A DNA stretch of 35,486 nt from Bacteroidales bacterium (GCA_017449975.1 JAFSYK010000053.1:1-35486); one strand, 5' to 3'; shown: positions 1 through 7,777, numbered from the stretch's first letter. A program made the numbers and translations. Notes: generated by a model not told the origin, from the sequence alone.

Positions 1-1
1 A

Positions 2-1027
2 TTGCTCTCGAAAGATGGTGACGTGATCGACAAGGAATGGGGCGATTTCACTGCTGAGATGTATGCTGAAGGCCATTCGTTCTTCACCTACCTCAGCGAC
101 AACGCCGACTCGCTGTCGAGCTGCTGTCGTCTGCGCAATGAGATTACCGACAACGGGTTCAGCTACACGCTGGGTGCCGGCGGTGTCTCCACGGGTTCGA
201 AGAGCGTGCTCACCATCAACCTCAACCGTTGCATCCAGCAGGCGGTGAAAGAAGACAAGCCCTATCTGGAGTATCTGGCCGACATCGTCGACCTCTGCCA
301 CAAGGTGCAGATAGCCTACAACGAGAACCTCAAGGAGTTGCAGCAGCACGGCATGTTGCCGCTGTTCGACGCTGGCTATATCAACATCAACCGCCAGTAT
401 CTGACCATCGGTGTCAACGGTATGGTGGAAGCCGCCGAGTTCCTCGGTCTGCAGATCAACGACAACGAGGACTACCGCAAGTTTGTGCAGTCGGTGCTGA
501 GTGTCGTGGAGACCTACAACCGTCGCTACCGTTCGCGCGAGCTGATGTTCAACTGCGAGATGATTCCCGCCGAGAACGTGGGTGTGAAGCATGCCAAGTG
601 GGACCGCGAGGATGGCTACCTGGTCACCCGCGACTGCTACAACAGCTACTTCTACCGTGTCGAGGACTCCACGCTGTCGGTCATCGACAAAATCAAGCTC
701 CACGGTGCCCCCTATATCGAGCACCTCACCGGTGGCAGTGCGCTGCACCTCAACCTGGAGGAGCACCTGTCGCAGGAACAGTACCGCCAGCTACTGCGTG
801 TGGCGGCACAGGAAGGTTGCAACTATTTCACCTTCAATATCCCCAACACGGTGTGCAACGACTGCGGTCACATCGACAAGCGCTATCTGAAGGAGTGCCC
901 CATCTGTCACAGCAAGAATGTCGACTACCTCACCCGCATCATCGGCTACCTGAAGCGTGTCAGCAACTTCTCGCAGCCCCGCCAAGAGGAAGCCAGCAGA
1001 AGATACTACCACGGAGTTGAGAATTGA
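2..1027 (+). CDS. nrdD: Anaerobic ribonucleoside-triphosphate reductase, C-terminal part (5' end outside window)
   Basis: Class III ribonucleotide reductase, the glycyl-radical enzyme that makes dNTPs without oxygen. The frame is already open at the window edge, so the N-terminus (ATP cone and first half of the barrel) is missing and only about 341 codons are visible. They contain a family-typical cysteine-rich stretch (SLSSCCRLRNEI), a C-terminal zinc site made of two CxxC pairs (CNDC and CPIC), and the glycyl-radical loop RIIGYLKR about 30 residues from the end. The activase gene nrdG follows after about 140 bp in the same direction, the usual pairing. The call is firm from the zinc site plus radical loop; only the true start is unknown. 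Confidence 0.96.
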   Translation: MLSKDGDVIDKEWGDFTAEMYAEGHSFFTYLSDNADSLSSCCRLRNEITDNGFSYTLGAGGVSTGSKSVLTINLNRCIQQAVKEDKPYLEYLADIVDLCHKVQIAYNENLKELQQHGMLPLFDAGYININRQYLTIGVNGMVEAAEFLGLQINDNEDYRKFVQSVLSVVETYNRRYRSRELMFNCEMIPAENVGVKHAKWDREDGYLVTRDCYNSYFYRVEDSTLSVIDKIKLHGAPYIEHLTGGSALHLNLEEHLSQEQYRQLLRVAAQEGCNYFTFNIPNTVCNDCGHIDKRYLKECPICHSKNVDYLTRIIGYLKRVSNFSQPRQEEASRRYYHGVEN

Positions 1028-1084
1028 GAGTTCCAGTAGTAGTTAAAGGAGTTATCGGGATTTAAAGACAAATGATATTATTAC

Positions 1085-1165
1085 AATTAAACGATTAAAC
1101 AGTAAACAATTACATTCTAGCTTTCTAGCTTTTATTTTTTAGCTTTTACTTTTTAGTTTAATAAA
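1085..1165. repeat. AT-rich low-complexity repeat between nrdD and nrdG
   Basis: The nrdD-nrdG gap contains degenerate reiterations: first TTAAAC/GTAAAC words, then several copies of TAGCTTT with T-rich spacers, about 7-8 nt per unit. It carries no reading frame. It belongs to the class of short-period repeats found at several other gene borders here. Confidence 0.6.
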
Positions 1166-1642
1166 ATGCTCAAATACGTCGACACGGCTCTGGTCTTTCA
1201 GGAGATTCCCGACGAGACGACGCTGGCGCTCTCGCTCAGCAACTGTCCTTGTCGCTGTCCGGGCTGCCACAGTCGTTATCTGTGGGACGACGTGGGCACG
1301 CCGCTCGACGATGCCGAGCTCGACGGACTGTTGCAGTCGCAAGGGGCAGGGGTGAGCTGTGTCTGTTTTATGGGTGGCGACGCCGCCCCCGGCGAGGTGC
1401 AGCGGCTAGCCGACCACCTGCACACCAAGCATCCGTCGTTGCGGGTGGCGTGGTACACGGGACGACCCTGTGTCTCCTCCGACATCGACCGTAACCGCTT
1501 CGACTACATCAAGGTGGGACCCTACATTGCCCATCTGGGTCCCCTCACTTCACCCAAAACCAACCAGCACCTCTACAAGCGCATGCCCGACAACTCCTGG
1601 AAGGACATCACCCAGCGCTTCTGGCGCCACCAGTCAAGATAA
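1166..1642 (+). CDS. nrdG: Anaerobic ribonucleotide reductase activating protein (radical SAM)
   Basis: Radical SAM activase that installs the glycyl radical on NrdD. The 158-residue protein has the 4Fe-4S motif CxxxCxxC (within CPCRCPGCH, residues about 27-35), spaced as in the family, and the downstream glycine-rich SAM-contact segment FMGGD (about residues 68-72). The length matches short NrdG proteins. It starts at ATG after an A-rich stretch, lies 3' of nrdD on the same strand, and is followed by a 19-bp perfect inverted repeat before a convergent gene. Confidence 0.95.
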   Translation: MLKYVDTALVFQEIPDETTLALSLSNCPCRCPGCHSRYLWDDVGTPLDDAELDGLLQSQGAGVSCVCFMGGDAAPGEVQRLADHLHTKHPSLRVAWYTGRPCVSSDIDRNRFDYIKVGPYIAHLGPLTSPKTNQHLYKRMPDNSWKDITQRFWRHQSR

Positions 1643-1665
1643 CACAGAAGGGAGACAGCAAATGT

Positions 1666-1711
1666 GTAATGAACCCCGAAAGTTGGACAAAAAACTTTCG
1701 GGGTTCATTAC
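1666..1711. repeat. Perfect 19-bp inverted repeat between convergent genes
   Basis: Arms at 1666-1684 and 1693-1711 are exact reverse complements around an 8-nt loop (GGACAAAA). It lies between the nrdG stop and the end of the convergent ATPase gene, so a bidirectional terminator is possible, though neither strand has a clear T-tract. The left arm plus loop start (GAACCCCGAAAGTTGGAC) resembles the terminal repeats of IS3/IS150-group elements as I remember them, so a collapsed IS remnant is an alternative. Confidence 0.75.
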
Positions 1712-1741
1712 TGAAACACTACCCCCAAAACTATCTTCAAG

Positions 1742-2914
1742 TCAGTAGGTCAGGCCGAAGGCCCAAAGGGGAATGACATTTCCGTCGGCATATTCTATGT
1801 CATCTTTTACAACATAGGCATCGACCTGCCCGGCAATCTGCTTCTTGCCCTTTTTGCGGCCGCCGACCTCGAATGTATGCCCGTCAACAAGGAAATCCGC
1901 CACTTCGGAGCTATATACGCTGTGCCTCACTTTCATCTGGTTGAAGAAAAAAGTCTCACGCAGGTTTCCTGTATCAGGCAACCCGCCACATAATGTAAAC
2001 ATTAGATTGGTGTTGTCGAGATATACCTTTTCTACCTTTGCTAACAAGTTCAAACCATGGTCGGATGCCGACAGGTTTTGTATTAGTCCAGACTTCTCCA
2101 AATAAAAAAGATACTCTTTGAGGTCGTTGCGGTTGACGGTAAGGTCGCGGGCAAGGTCGCTGTAGTTGGGCTTGAATGGCGTAATCTGTGAGATTATCTG
2201 CATCAACTGTTTAATCTTCCGCATCACGCCGACGCTTAGACCTGCAAACTGAGGGATATCCGTCTCCAGAGTTTGGTCAACCACAGCATTGATGCGCTCA
2301 ATGAAGTTTATATCTCTACCAAATGGATAATAGCCACACTCCAAATACTCTTTGAACAAAGGTAACGGACGGTGTTTGTCGTATGGAAATACGATGTTGC
2401 CTGCAAGTATCTGTTCAAGTGTAAGTTGCGGCACCTCGATGTTTTTCACCATTTGTAACCACTCGCGAAATGACATACCATACATATAGTTTTTCAGTTG
2501 CCGCCGAGAAAGGTCCGCCCCGCCTTTCTCAAGGTCGAGAATGGACGAACCTGTGTAGACAATGTTCAGACCAGGAATTTGGTCATAGATGTTCTTTATC
2601 TCCGTTGACCAATTGTTGTATTTATGTACCTCATCAATATAAAGGTACTTGCCTCCATTCTTATAGAAGGTATCAGCCATGTCGAGTAGCGTGTGGTGTG
2701 AGAAAAAGATGTCATCCGCGAAAACGACCATTGACATGTCGCGTTGACCGGCCAATTTGATATGCTGGAACATCAGCGTGGTCTTTCCAACACCTCGCGC
2801 ACCAAGTATTGCGTTAAGACGTGCATCCCATCGAATGCTGTTTTGTGGGTAACGCACAAATGTAGTAGAAGTATTATCTAATTGATTATAATACCTTTGC
2901 CGAAGCTTTTCCAT
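1742..2914 (-). CDS. AAA-type ATPase with DUF4143-like C-terminal region
   Basis: A 390-residue ATP-binding protein of the large 'ATP-binding protein/DUF4143' group common in Bacteroidales. The N-terminus carries a Walker A loop GARGVGKTT (about residues 38-46), a Walker B-like YLYIDEVHK (about 90-98) and a sensor-like VYTGSS (about 119-124). The middle holds a winged-helix-like stretch (DLARDLTVNRNDLKEYL), and the C-terminus a segment resembling the nuclease-fold tail of this family (TFEVGGRKKGKKQ). The role is unknown; no effector partner is adjacent. It starts at ATG 2914, downstream of a TACATTTG promoter element and an 18-bp palindrome. The surrounding DNA is AT-rich compared with the core genes, consistent with acquisition. 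Confidence 0.85.
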   Translation of the reverse strand: MEKLRQRYYNQLDNTSTTFVRYPQNSIRWDARLNAILGARGVGKTTLMFQHIKLAGQRDMSMVVFADDIFFSHHTLLDMADTFYKNGGKYLYIDEVHKYNNWSTEIKNIYDQIPGLNIVYTGSSILDLEKGGADLSRRQLKNYMYGMSFREWLQMVKNIEVPQLTLEQILAGNIVFPYDKHRPLPLFKEYLECGYYPFGRDINFIERINAVVDQTLETDIPQFAGLSVGVMRKIKQLMQIISQITPFKPNYSDLARDLTVNRNDLKEYLFYLEKSGLIQNLSASDHGLNLLAKVEKVYLDNTNLMFTLCGGLPDTGNLRETFFFNQMKVRHSVYSSEVADFLVDGHTFEVGGRKKGKKQIAGQVDAYVVKDDIEYADGNVIPLWAFGLTY

Positions 2915-2938
2915 TTTGTCTATTTTTGATTACAGCTG

Positions 2939-2946
2939 CAAATGTA
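2939..2946 (-). promoter_or_regulatory. Bacteroidetes -7 promoter element for the ATPase gene
   Basis: Read on the minus strand this is TACATTTG, matching TAnnTTTG, about 25 nt before the ATG. A TTG on the minus strand at 2969-2971 lies about 22 nt upstream, a weak -33 candidate inside the adjacent palindrome. Confidence 0.6.
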
Positions 2947-2958
2947 CGAAATTGAATC

Positions 2959-2998
2959 TAATAAGAGTCAATTTTTATTCAAAAATTGACTCTTATTA
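2959..2998. promoter_or_regulatory. 18-bp perfect palindrome upstream of the ATPase gene (operator candidate)
   Basis: Arms at 2959-2976 and 2981-2998 are perfect reverse complements (TAATAAGAGTCAATTTTT) with a 4-nt loop ATTC. The palindrome covers the -33 region of the minus-strand promoter. It could be a repressor operator, an mRNA or DNA hairpin, or a mobile-element relic; the sequence does not decide between these. Confidence 0.65.
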
Positions 2999-3123
2999 AT
3001 ATCATTATTGTTGTTAAATTGATATAAATAATATTCATTTTTACATAGCATTCCCAATAAAAAGACCGAAATTATCACGAGCCTTATCGTCGATTTCGTC
3101 AAAATAAAAAAAAATAGGCGTAA

Positions 3124-3349
3124 GGTTCATTTTGCAGGCTGAAAATTTCAAGTTTTTTTTAAACATATTAAGGTATCTTGATTTTCTGCAAAGAAAGGAA
3201 ATTCCTACGACATCGCCATCCTTCAGCCTGCAAAATGACCCATAGACCAATCTTAAAAGTCGATTTTCTGCTCAAGTACCTTGAATCTCTTGAATCCCTT
3301 ATCCATCCTACGTTAGGATAGGGTCTCAGCCTGCAAAATGACCCATAGG
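3124..3349. repeat. Short repeats with IS-like ends (MITE-like), two right ends
   Basis: The non-coding stretch 2999-3413 is dominated by three copies of one end motif. An inverted copy lies at 3124-3143 and direct copies at 3222-3245 and 3325-3348. The first pair matches as an inverted repeat at 19 of 20 positions (core CATTTTGCAGGCTGAA). The two direct copies share 22 identical bases and sit 103 bp apart. Related motifs bound the IS256-type element at 7768-9104. A 69-codon open frame crossing the repeats is probably not a gene. Nothing else is recognisable between 3350 and 3413. Confidence 0.75.
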
Positions 3350-3413
3350 TCTTAATATTTTCGTTCGGAACTTGTACGAGGTAAAAGGAGGCTATAGTCT
3401 TGTGCGCTTCAGG

Positions 3414-4724
3414 TCAGAAGCCGAGCACTGGCCTGACACTATAAGTTACCCTATTCAGGTCGTAGCCCCAATAGTCTTTGTAGAAGTACCACGCTCTGTA
3501 GTCATTATACCACGCAGCAGACCAATATCGGCTTTGGCTATATAATGCCGTGCCTCCGACACCGGTGGTGATATAGTCATTCACGTTGGAATCGTAAGGC
3601 TGGCCGTCCCAATAACGAGCAGTCGAGCCGAGGTTGGTGAATATCTCCTCGTAGTCGCTCTTCGGCGCCACGGCCCAGTTCGACACGGCGGTTGCGCCCA
3701 GCGCGGTGTAGCTCTTCAGCTGCTTGCCGCGTGCGGCATCGTCTGGCAGCACCCTCAGCCTGGTGCCGGCGTAGGTGGGCCAGGCCCAGCTGAAGATGTT
3801 GTCAAACGTTTGCGATGTAGCGTCATGTAGGGCGAGAATCAGTCCGTGGCCGGTCGAGGTTACCTTACCCAGAATACCAACGGCGGTGCAGCCTGCGGGT
3901 ACGGCGGTCTTCGCGTCGTGCAGATGGCCTGCGGCGCACACCACCTTGCCATAGTCAGCCGTCGTGGCAGTACTCAGCAGCGGGTAAGGCCCCGTCATCT
4001 TCACTGTAATCTCGTAGTATTGGCCGTTGGTGAACGTTGCGCCCGACTTCTCGTATGTATATCCGACGCTGCCCACGGTAGCAGTAAGGCGGACCGTCTG
4101 CCCGCTGAAGCCCGGGATGGCGACGTAGATTTCGCTGGCGGCCGAGGCGGGGTTAATGGTATAGTCGGTTGCGCCGTCGTTGACCACGAGCTGCGTGGCG
4201 CTGATGTCGGCGTTGCTGGTGTTCTTCAGCGAGAACTTCACGATGGCCTGCTGGTTGACGAAATTGGCGTGGCCGGTGGTCTTGATGGTCTTCGTGGCGT
4301 CGCCGGAGAAGCCAGAGACGGTGACCGTCGCCACGGCATAGTCGCAATTGGCGGCGATGTACGCCAGCGTGCCGTCCTGCGAGCCATAGTCGGGGCTGAG
4401 GAACTTCAGCGTCAGCACGTCGCCCACGGCGATGGTGCCCTCGAGCGTGCCGGAGAGCTTGGTGTGGGCGCTGCCCGTGGTCTGCGGGGTCAGCGTGCCG
4501 AGCAGGGTATCGCCGTTGTAAACCTTCACTTGCTCGCCCGCGGCCCATGTGGCGTTGAGCGTCGAGCCGTCGAGGCTGAGTTGCTTGGTGCCCTTGGTGC
4601 CCTCCTTCGAGGCATCGACGGTGAGGGTGAACGTGCCGTCGACGGGCGTGTTTTCCTTCTCACACGAGACGAAGGCCACCGCCACGGCGGCCAGCATAAA
4701 GATGTTGTAAAGATACTTCTTCAT
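3414..4724 (-). CDS. Fimbrillin-like lipoprotein with C-terminal FISUMP/lectin-like domain
   Basis: A surface lipoprotein. The N-terminus is a lipoprotein signal (MKKYLYNIFMLAAVAVAFVSC; lipobox FVSC), followed by a beta-rich Thr/Ser/Gly-rich region like the fimbrillin (Mfa-like) family. The last 150 or so residues have the look of the FISUMP/C-type-lectin-like module, ending in RYWSAAWYNDYRAWYFY and SVRPVLGF. ATG 4724 is preferred over upstream in-frame starts because GGAGGA precedes it at proper spacing and the signal peptide begins there. A 69-codon gene lies 20 bp upstream on the same strand. The C-terminal module is the fold used by diversity-generating retroelement targets, but no reverse transcriptase lies in the window. 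A likely role is adhesion or surface structure. Confidence 0.8.
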   Translation of the reverse strand: MKKYLYNIFMLAAVAVAFVSCEKENTPVDGTFTLTVDASKEGTKGTKQLSLDGSTLNATWAAGEQVKVYNGDTLLGTLTPQTTGSAHTKLSGTLEGTIAVGDVLTLKFLSPDYGSQDGTLAYIAANCDYAVATVTVSGFSGDATKTIKTTGHANFVNQQAIVKFSLKNTSNADISATQLVVNDGATDYTINPASAASEIYVAIPGFSGQTVRLTATVGSVGYTYEKSGATFTNGQYYEITVKMTGPYPLLSTATTADYGKVVCAAGHLHDAKTAVPAGCTAVGILGKVTSTGHGLILALHDATSQTFDNIFSWAWPTYAGTRLRVLPDDAARGKQLKSYTALGATAVSNWAVAPKSDYEEIFTNLGSTARYWDGQPYDSNVNDYITTGVGGTALYSQSRYWSAAWYNDYRAWYFYKDYWGYDLNRVTYSVRPVLGF

Positions 4725-4744
4725 TTTTCTGTCCTCCATTTTGA

Positions 4745-4954
4745 TTAGTCCCAAACACTGCTTGAAGCCCAGCCGTAGCCGTTGAGGTCGGCATAGTCGC
4801 CTTCATCGCCCGAGGACAGCATCTCTCCGAGGATAACATTGTTCAGGCCGTTAATCTCGCCGACGCTTCCGGCGTAGCCTCGCTCGGTCTTGAACGAGAC
4901 CACAGTCAGCTGTGGCGCCTCGTAAGGTCTTTTTTCGTTTATTGAAATGTTCAT
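4745..4954 (-). CDS. Small Bacteroidales-type protein of unknown function
   Basis: This 69-residue ORF begins MNISINEKRPYEAPQL and continues VVSFKTERGYAGS. That opening (basic residues, Y-x-A/P-P-x-L/V, then a short beta-like stretch and a GYA/GFA motif) is typical of small uncharacterised Bacteroidales proteins often encoded next to fimbrillin-like lipoproteins. It has no signal peptide or membrane segment; the C-terminal half is acidic and Gly/Asp/Ser-rich. The short gap to the following lipoprotein gene suggests co-transcription. A role in fimbrial assembly or as a secreted peptide would be a guess. Confidence 0.7.
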   Translation of the reverse strand: MNISINEKRPYEAPQLTVVSFKTERGYAGSVGEINGLNNVILGEMLSSGDEGDYADLNGYGWASSSVWD

Positions 4955-5119
4955 TGTGTTTTGGTATTAAAAACTAATGTTAAGAATTAGACACAAAGCA
5001 AGCCCCGCCCCGCCTTGTGCGGCGGCGCGGAGAGAGGTGGAAACAAAACAGGTAATTCCCCCTACGATTTGCGGGGGGGGGTGGCTATCAGCGAGTTATG
5101 AGCGTCGTAGCGAAGCATG

Positions 5120-5392
5120 TCAAAACAAATCAGAATGTGTGCCGGTTCCGGTAAACAGGAGCAGCAATTCGGTGTCGTTCTGTTCCCAAAGCATCAGCCA
5201 GTCGCCTTTGAGGTGGCACTCCCAAGTGCCTGCATAATTGCCCGACAATTTGTGTGGGCGGTACTCCTTCGGCATCTCGCCATTGGCCTCTAGCAGACGG
5301 ATGGCCGTCTTCAGCAATTCCATATCGTATCCACGCTTGCGGCATCGTTCGGTGTCGCGGCGGAAGGTCTTGGTCATTCGAATGGTGTACAT
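5120..5392 (-). CDS. YafQ-family mRNA interferase toxin
   Basis: A RelE/ParE-superfamily toxin of the YafQ type, expected to cleave mRNA on the ribosome. The 90-residue protein keeps the family's landmarks: HKLSGNYAGTWECHLKGDW (two histidines and the Asp around the active site) and the C-terminal THSDLF with the catalytic histidine and phenylalanine. The usual RTG before HSDLF reads GTG here. ATG 5392 is chosen; a TTG at 5398 would overlap the antitoxin stop. The antitoxin gene lies immediately upstream with a 2-nt gap, the classical TA arrangement. Confidence 0.9.
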   Translation of the reverse strand: MYTIRMTKTFRRDTERCRKRGYDMELLKTAIRLLEANGEMPKEYRPHKLSGNYAGTWECHLKGDWLMLWEQNDTELLLLFTGTGTHSDLF

Positions 5393-5394
5393 AC

Positions 5395-5598
5395 TCAAAT
5401 GCCTAACGACTGGAACATTTCGCTCGACGAGGCGAAGGTCTCCACGCGGCCAGCGCGGATGTCCTCCTGTGAGAGTTGGTAGCTTCCCTTGGTGGCAGGC
5501 TGCTCGGTAATGGTGAACACATCGAGCGAGCGGATGAAATCCACCACGCTCCGCGCCACCTTGTTGCGCTCGTCGTAGGATATTGTCATTGTTGCCAT
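5395..5598 (-). CDS. Antitoxin of the YafQ-type pair
   Basis: A short acidic protein (67 residues from ATG 5598) directly upstream of the YafQ toxin. It begins MATMTISYDERNKVARSV, a ribbon-helix-helix-like opening seen in Bacteroidales antitoxins, and ends FASSSEMFQSLGI, a tail common to this group that should wrap the toxin. An open frame extends 20 codons further upstream, but the N-terminal motif begins at 5598. It probably neutralises the toxin and represses the shared promoter. DinJ-like function is inferred from position and length. Confidence 0.85.
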   Translation of the reverse strand: MATMTISYDERNKVARSVVDFIRSLDVFTITEQPATKGSYQLSQEDIRAGRVETFASSSEMFQSLGI

Positions 5599-5692
5599 GG
5601 TTATTCGTTTTAAAGTTTCCGTGATAAAAACGACCGCATGCCGAAAATATTGCATCACGATGACATTATTTCTCTGAATATAGTTGACACAA

Positions 5693-5719
5693 GCGGCGGC
5701 CCCGGGGCGGGGCCGCCGC
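5693..5719. repeat. GC-only perfect hairpin
   Basis: Arms GCGGCGGCCCC (5693-5703) and GGGGCCGCCGC (5709-5719) pair perfectly over 11 bp around GGGGC. No T-tract follows on either strand, so it is not a standard rho-independent terminator. It lies between the antitoxin start and the gene remnant at 5752-5871. Confidence 0.7.
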
Positions 5720-5751
5720 CAATCTATACCAGAACCAATAATCTATAACCA

Positions 5752-5871
5752 TTAAATGGCATTGATAAACTTCACCACGGCGTCGCGGTCGGCTTTGCTG
5801 AGCTGGCGGAAGCGCTCCACCGTCCAACGGGCGTCGCTTTGACCGCCCTCACGTAAGCAGCCATGCCACAT
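5752..5871 (-). pseudogene. C-terminal remnant of a diheme-oxidoreductase-like (DUF1111) gene
   Basis: Reading the minus strand from ATG 5871 to TAA 5752 gives a 39-residue peptide beginning MWHGCLREGGQSDARW and ending with FRQLSKADRDAVVKFINAI. This is the characteristic extreme C-terminus of diheme oxidoreductase/thiol-oxidoreductase-like cytochrome proteins (WHG..., then LS.ADR.A...FI.SI). No heme motifs (CxxCH) lie upstream; instead there is a run of eight A (minus strand) and AT-rich DNA. It is therefore a truncated gene end, not a functional protein. The family assignment rests on the tail only. Confidence 0.6.
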
Positions 5872-5900
5872 CTTTTTTTTCCATAAATGCTATTGACATT

Positions 5901-6350
5901 TTAATTCTGCAATGTTTTTTTCATTACGCAAGCAGCCAGCCGCATGGCGAAGATGGCAATGGGAATTGTGAAAACCAAGACGATAACCAGCAGGGGGACG
6001 TTTTCGATAACGGGAACCATCAGTTGGTCATAGCCAGCGGGCACCTCCTTGACGGCAGCGGCCAGCGACCCTTCGGTGTTTGTCCACCAATGGAGGGTGT
6101 AGGTGAAGAACGAGAAGGCGAAGGGAACAAAGCTCAAGCGGACACCTTTCTTCGCATCGTTTCTGTTGAAATGGCGAATTATTTCGGCGAGCGCCGTCAC
6201 GGCAAGCATACCGATGATGAACGCTGTATCCGCCTCGCCCGCAACCAGAAAGAGCACAAAGATGAATCCGTTAAGTGCTGTCGCCGCGCCGAAGCCTCGG
6301 AGGAAGGTCGCCGTGCGTAGGTAGATAAACGCGGAGATGAACGGCAGCAA
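5901..6350 (-). CDS. Polytopic membrane protein, probably 5'-truncated
   Basis: A 149-residue hydrophobic protein with about four membrane segments: residues about 2-12, 22-37, 42-55 and a long C-terminal one around 118-140. I do not recognise the family. No ATG lies at the N-terminus: the first usable start is TTG 6350, while the frame stays open upstream (translating ...FAIIEHDP) to about 6420, suggesting lost N-terminal coding sequence. It sits between a gene remnant and a truncated IS4 transposase, in keeping with IS-mediated erosion. Confidence 0.5.
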   Translation of the reverse strand: MLPFISAFIYLRTATFLRGFGAATALNGFIFVLFLVAGEADTAFIIGMLAVTALAEIIRHFNRNDAKKGVRLSFVPFAFSFFTYTLHWWTNTEGSLAAAVKEVPAGYDQLMVPVIENVPLLVIVLVFTIPIAIFAMRLAACVMKKTLQN

Positions 6351-6538
6351 TGGGTCGTGTTCTATGATGGCAAAGAAACAATTAAATCTGAAGTGAACAG
6401 ATTGTACAATTTCAAGAATATTCCATAAGAATCATGCTTTTTCAGTCTTCATTGTCTCATTGAATATTGATTTATGGAATGAATATCAATAACAAAATTA
6501 TTGCTGTCCGCTAAAAGTTGAAAAGTGATAAACCATGT

Positions 6539-6574
6539 GTCCGCAGTGCTGATAAATAGGCAATGCGGACTTTT
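6539..6574 (+). terminator. Hairpin with short T-run downstream of the IS4 gene
   Basis: Arms GTCCGCA (6539-6545) and TGCGGAC (6564-6570) pair perfectly over 7 bp, followed by TTTT on the plus strand. It may be a weak terminator shielding the element from outside transcription, or part of the IS4 end. The IS4 boundary itself cannot be placed because its partner end is lost. Confidence 0.4.
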
Positions 6575-6595
6575 CATTGAAAAAGTAAGCCCCCC

Positions 6596-7777
6596 TCAAT
6601 CAAAAAGCGTCAGTTCTGGAGGTGATGATTCTGTCTCTTTCATTATCTTCTGCCAGTCTTTCTCCGGTGCTTCAAAAAAGGAGTATGGGTTGACATAGTA
6701 CATGAGCATTATTCTGCACATTGTTGCCAATCCCGAGAAGCTCCAGGGTCTTTGTATACGTTTTTGCATGATCATAAGCAGAAGGTTTGCAATCAGGGTT
6801 ACCCATATCTGTATCTTGATTGCATTGGAACTCTCTCCATAGAAGTATCTTAGCGGGAAGTTCTGCTTTAATTGCTTGAAAAGTAGTTCAATTTCCCATC
6901 GTTTCCGATATATCGCCACGATATCCTCCGGCTCCATGTCCATATCATTTGTCAGCAGCGACACAAGTTTGGCTTTTTCCTTCTTGATATCAACGTATGT
7001 GATGATACGGGCATGGTGGACAATGTCCTCTCCATCCTTGACTTGTTTTTTAAACGTCACACGCTGCACCCTGAGCTCCATCAGCCCTTTGGGGGACATA
7101 TACATTTTGTCGCTGTCGATTGTATAGACCAAGTTCTTCTTCATCTTCGTGACATATATCACCCCACGTGCTGTGAGTTCCTCGAACTTGGCGTAATCAA
7201 TGTAGGCTCTGTCGATGGCCAGGATGTCTCCGCAGGAGTAATTGGATGGCTGGAGCATGAAACTGTCGTTCTTGGCGGCGGAGGTGTACTTGATGTCAGA
7301 GGGGACTCCCTCATTGGCATGTATATTGGCATGCACCTTGATTCCGCCTTTTTTCCTGCCAGTCTTTGGGTGCCTCCCCACGCCCTTGAAGATGATGTTG
7401 GAGAAAAGAGTGATGGTCGTGGAATCTATGATTTGAAGCCGCGAGAGCCACTTTGGCGTCTGCCGTTTCCGGCTGTCCGAGGAAAGTTCATCCTTGTATG
7501 TGGCATATAAATCCCTATAGGCCGCCTCAAAAATTCTCTCCGGCCTTCTTGCGTTGGCATCGGAGAGTGTGCTTCGACGAGGCATCATGCTGATACCCAG
7601 ATGGGCAAACTTGCGGGCCTCGGGGAACATGGAGTTTGTAATCTCGCGCAGGGAATCGAAGCGTTTAATCACCGCATACAGCATGATGATAAGATGTTGC
7701 CAGGCATCAAAGTGCTTCACATACTTTTCTCCACCGTTTTCATGGCTGAATCTGAGGATTTTTGGCGTATAGGTCAA
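6596..7777 (-). pseudogene. IS4-family transposase (DUF4372 type), N-terminus truncated
   Basis: A DDE transposase. The remains of the N-terminal DUF4372 region (HENGGEKYVKHFDAWQHL) are followed by catalytic segments IIDSTTITLF (first Asp), LAIDRAYIDY (second Asp) and the Y-R-E-K signature YRKRWEIELLFKQLK (Glu). The C-terminus looks complete. The only in-frame start is TTG at 7777, which lies inside the IS-like repeat at 7768-7789; about 20 residues expected before the first helix are missing. The repeat insertion therefore appears to have removed the 5' end of the gene and its IS end. The residual frame is intact, but mobility is unlikely. Confidence 0.88.

Noticed and set aside
3041-3250. 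69-codon open frame on the minus strand in the 2915-3413 gap
   Set aside because: It runs across the inverted-repeat ends, has no recognisable protein features and its composition follows the repeats.
3124-3349. CRISPR array
   Set aside because: Only three copies in mixed orientation with about 80-bp non-uniform spacers and no cas genes.
3414-3540. Confirmed diversity-generating retroelement
   Set aside because: No reverse transcriptase and no template repeat could be found in the window; codons such as TGG do not fit adenine-only change from AAC templates.
3846-4748. 300-codon plus-strand open frame over the fimbrillin-like gene
   Set aside because: Gly/Arg/Ala-rich mirror frame; the minus strand has RBS, lipobox and domain structure.
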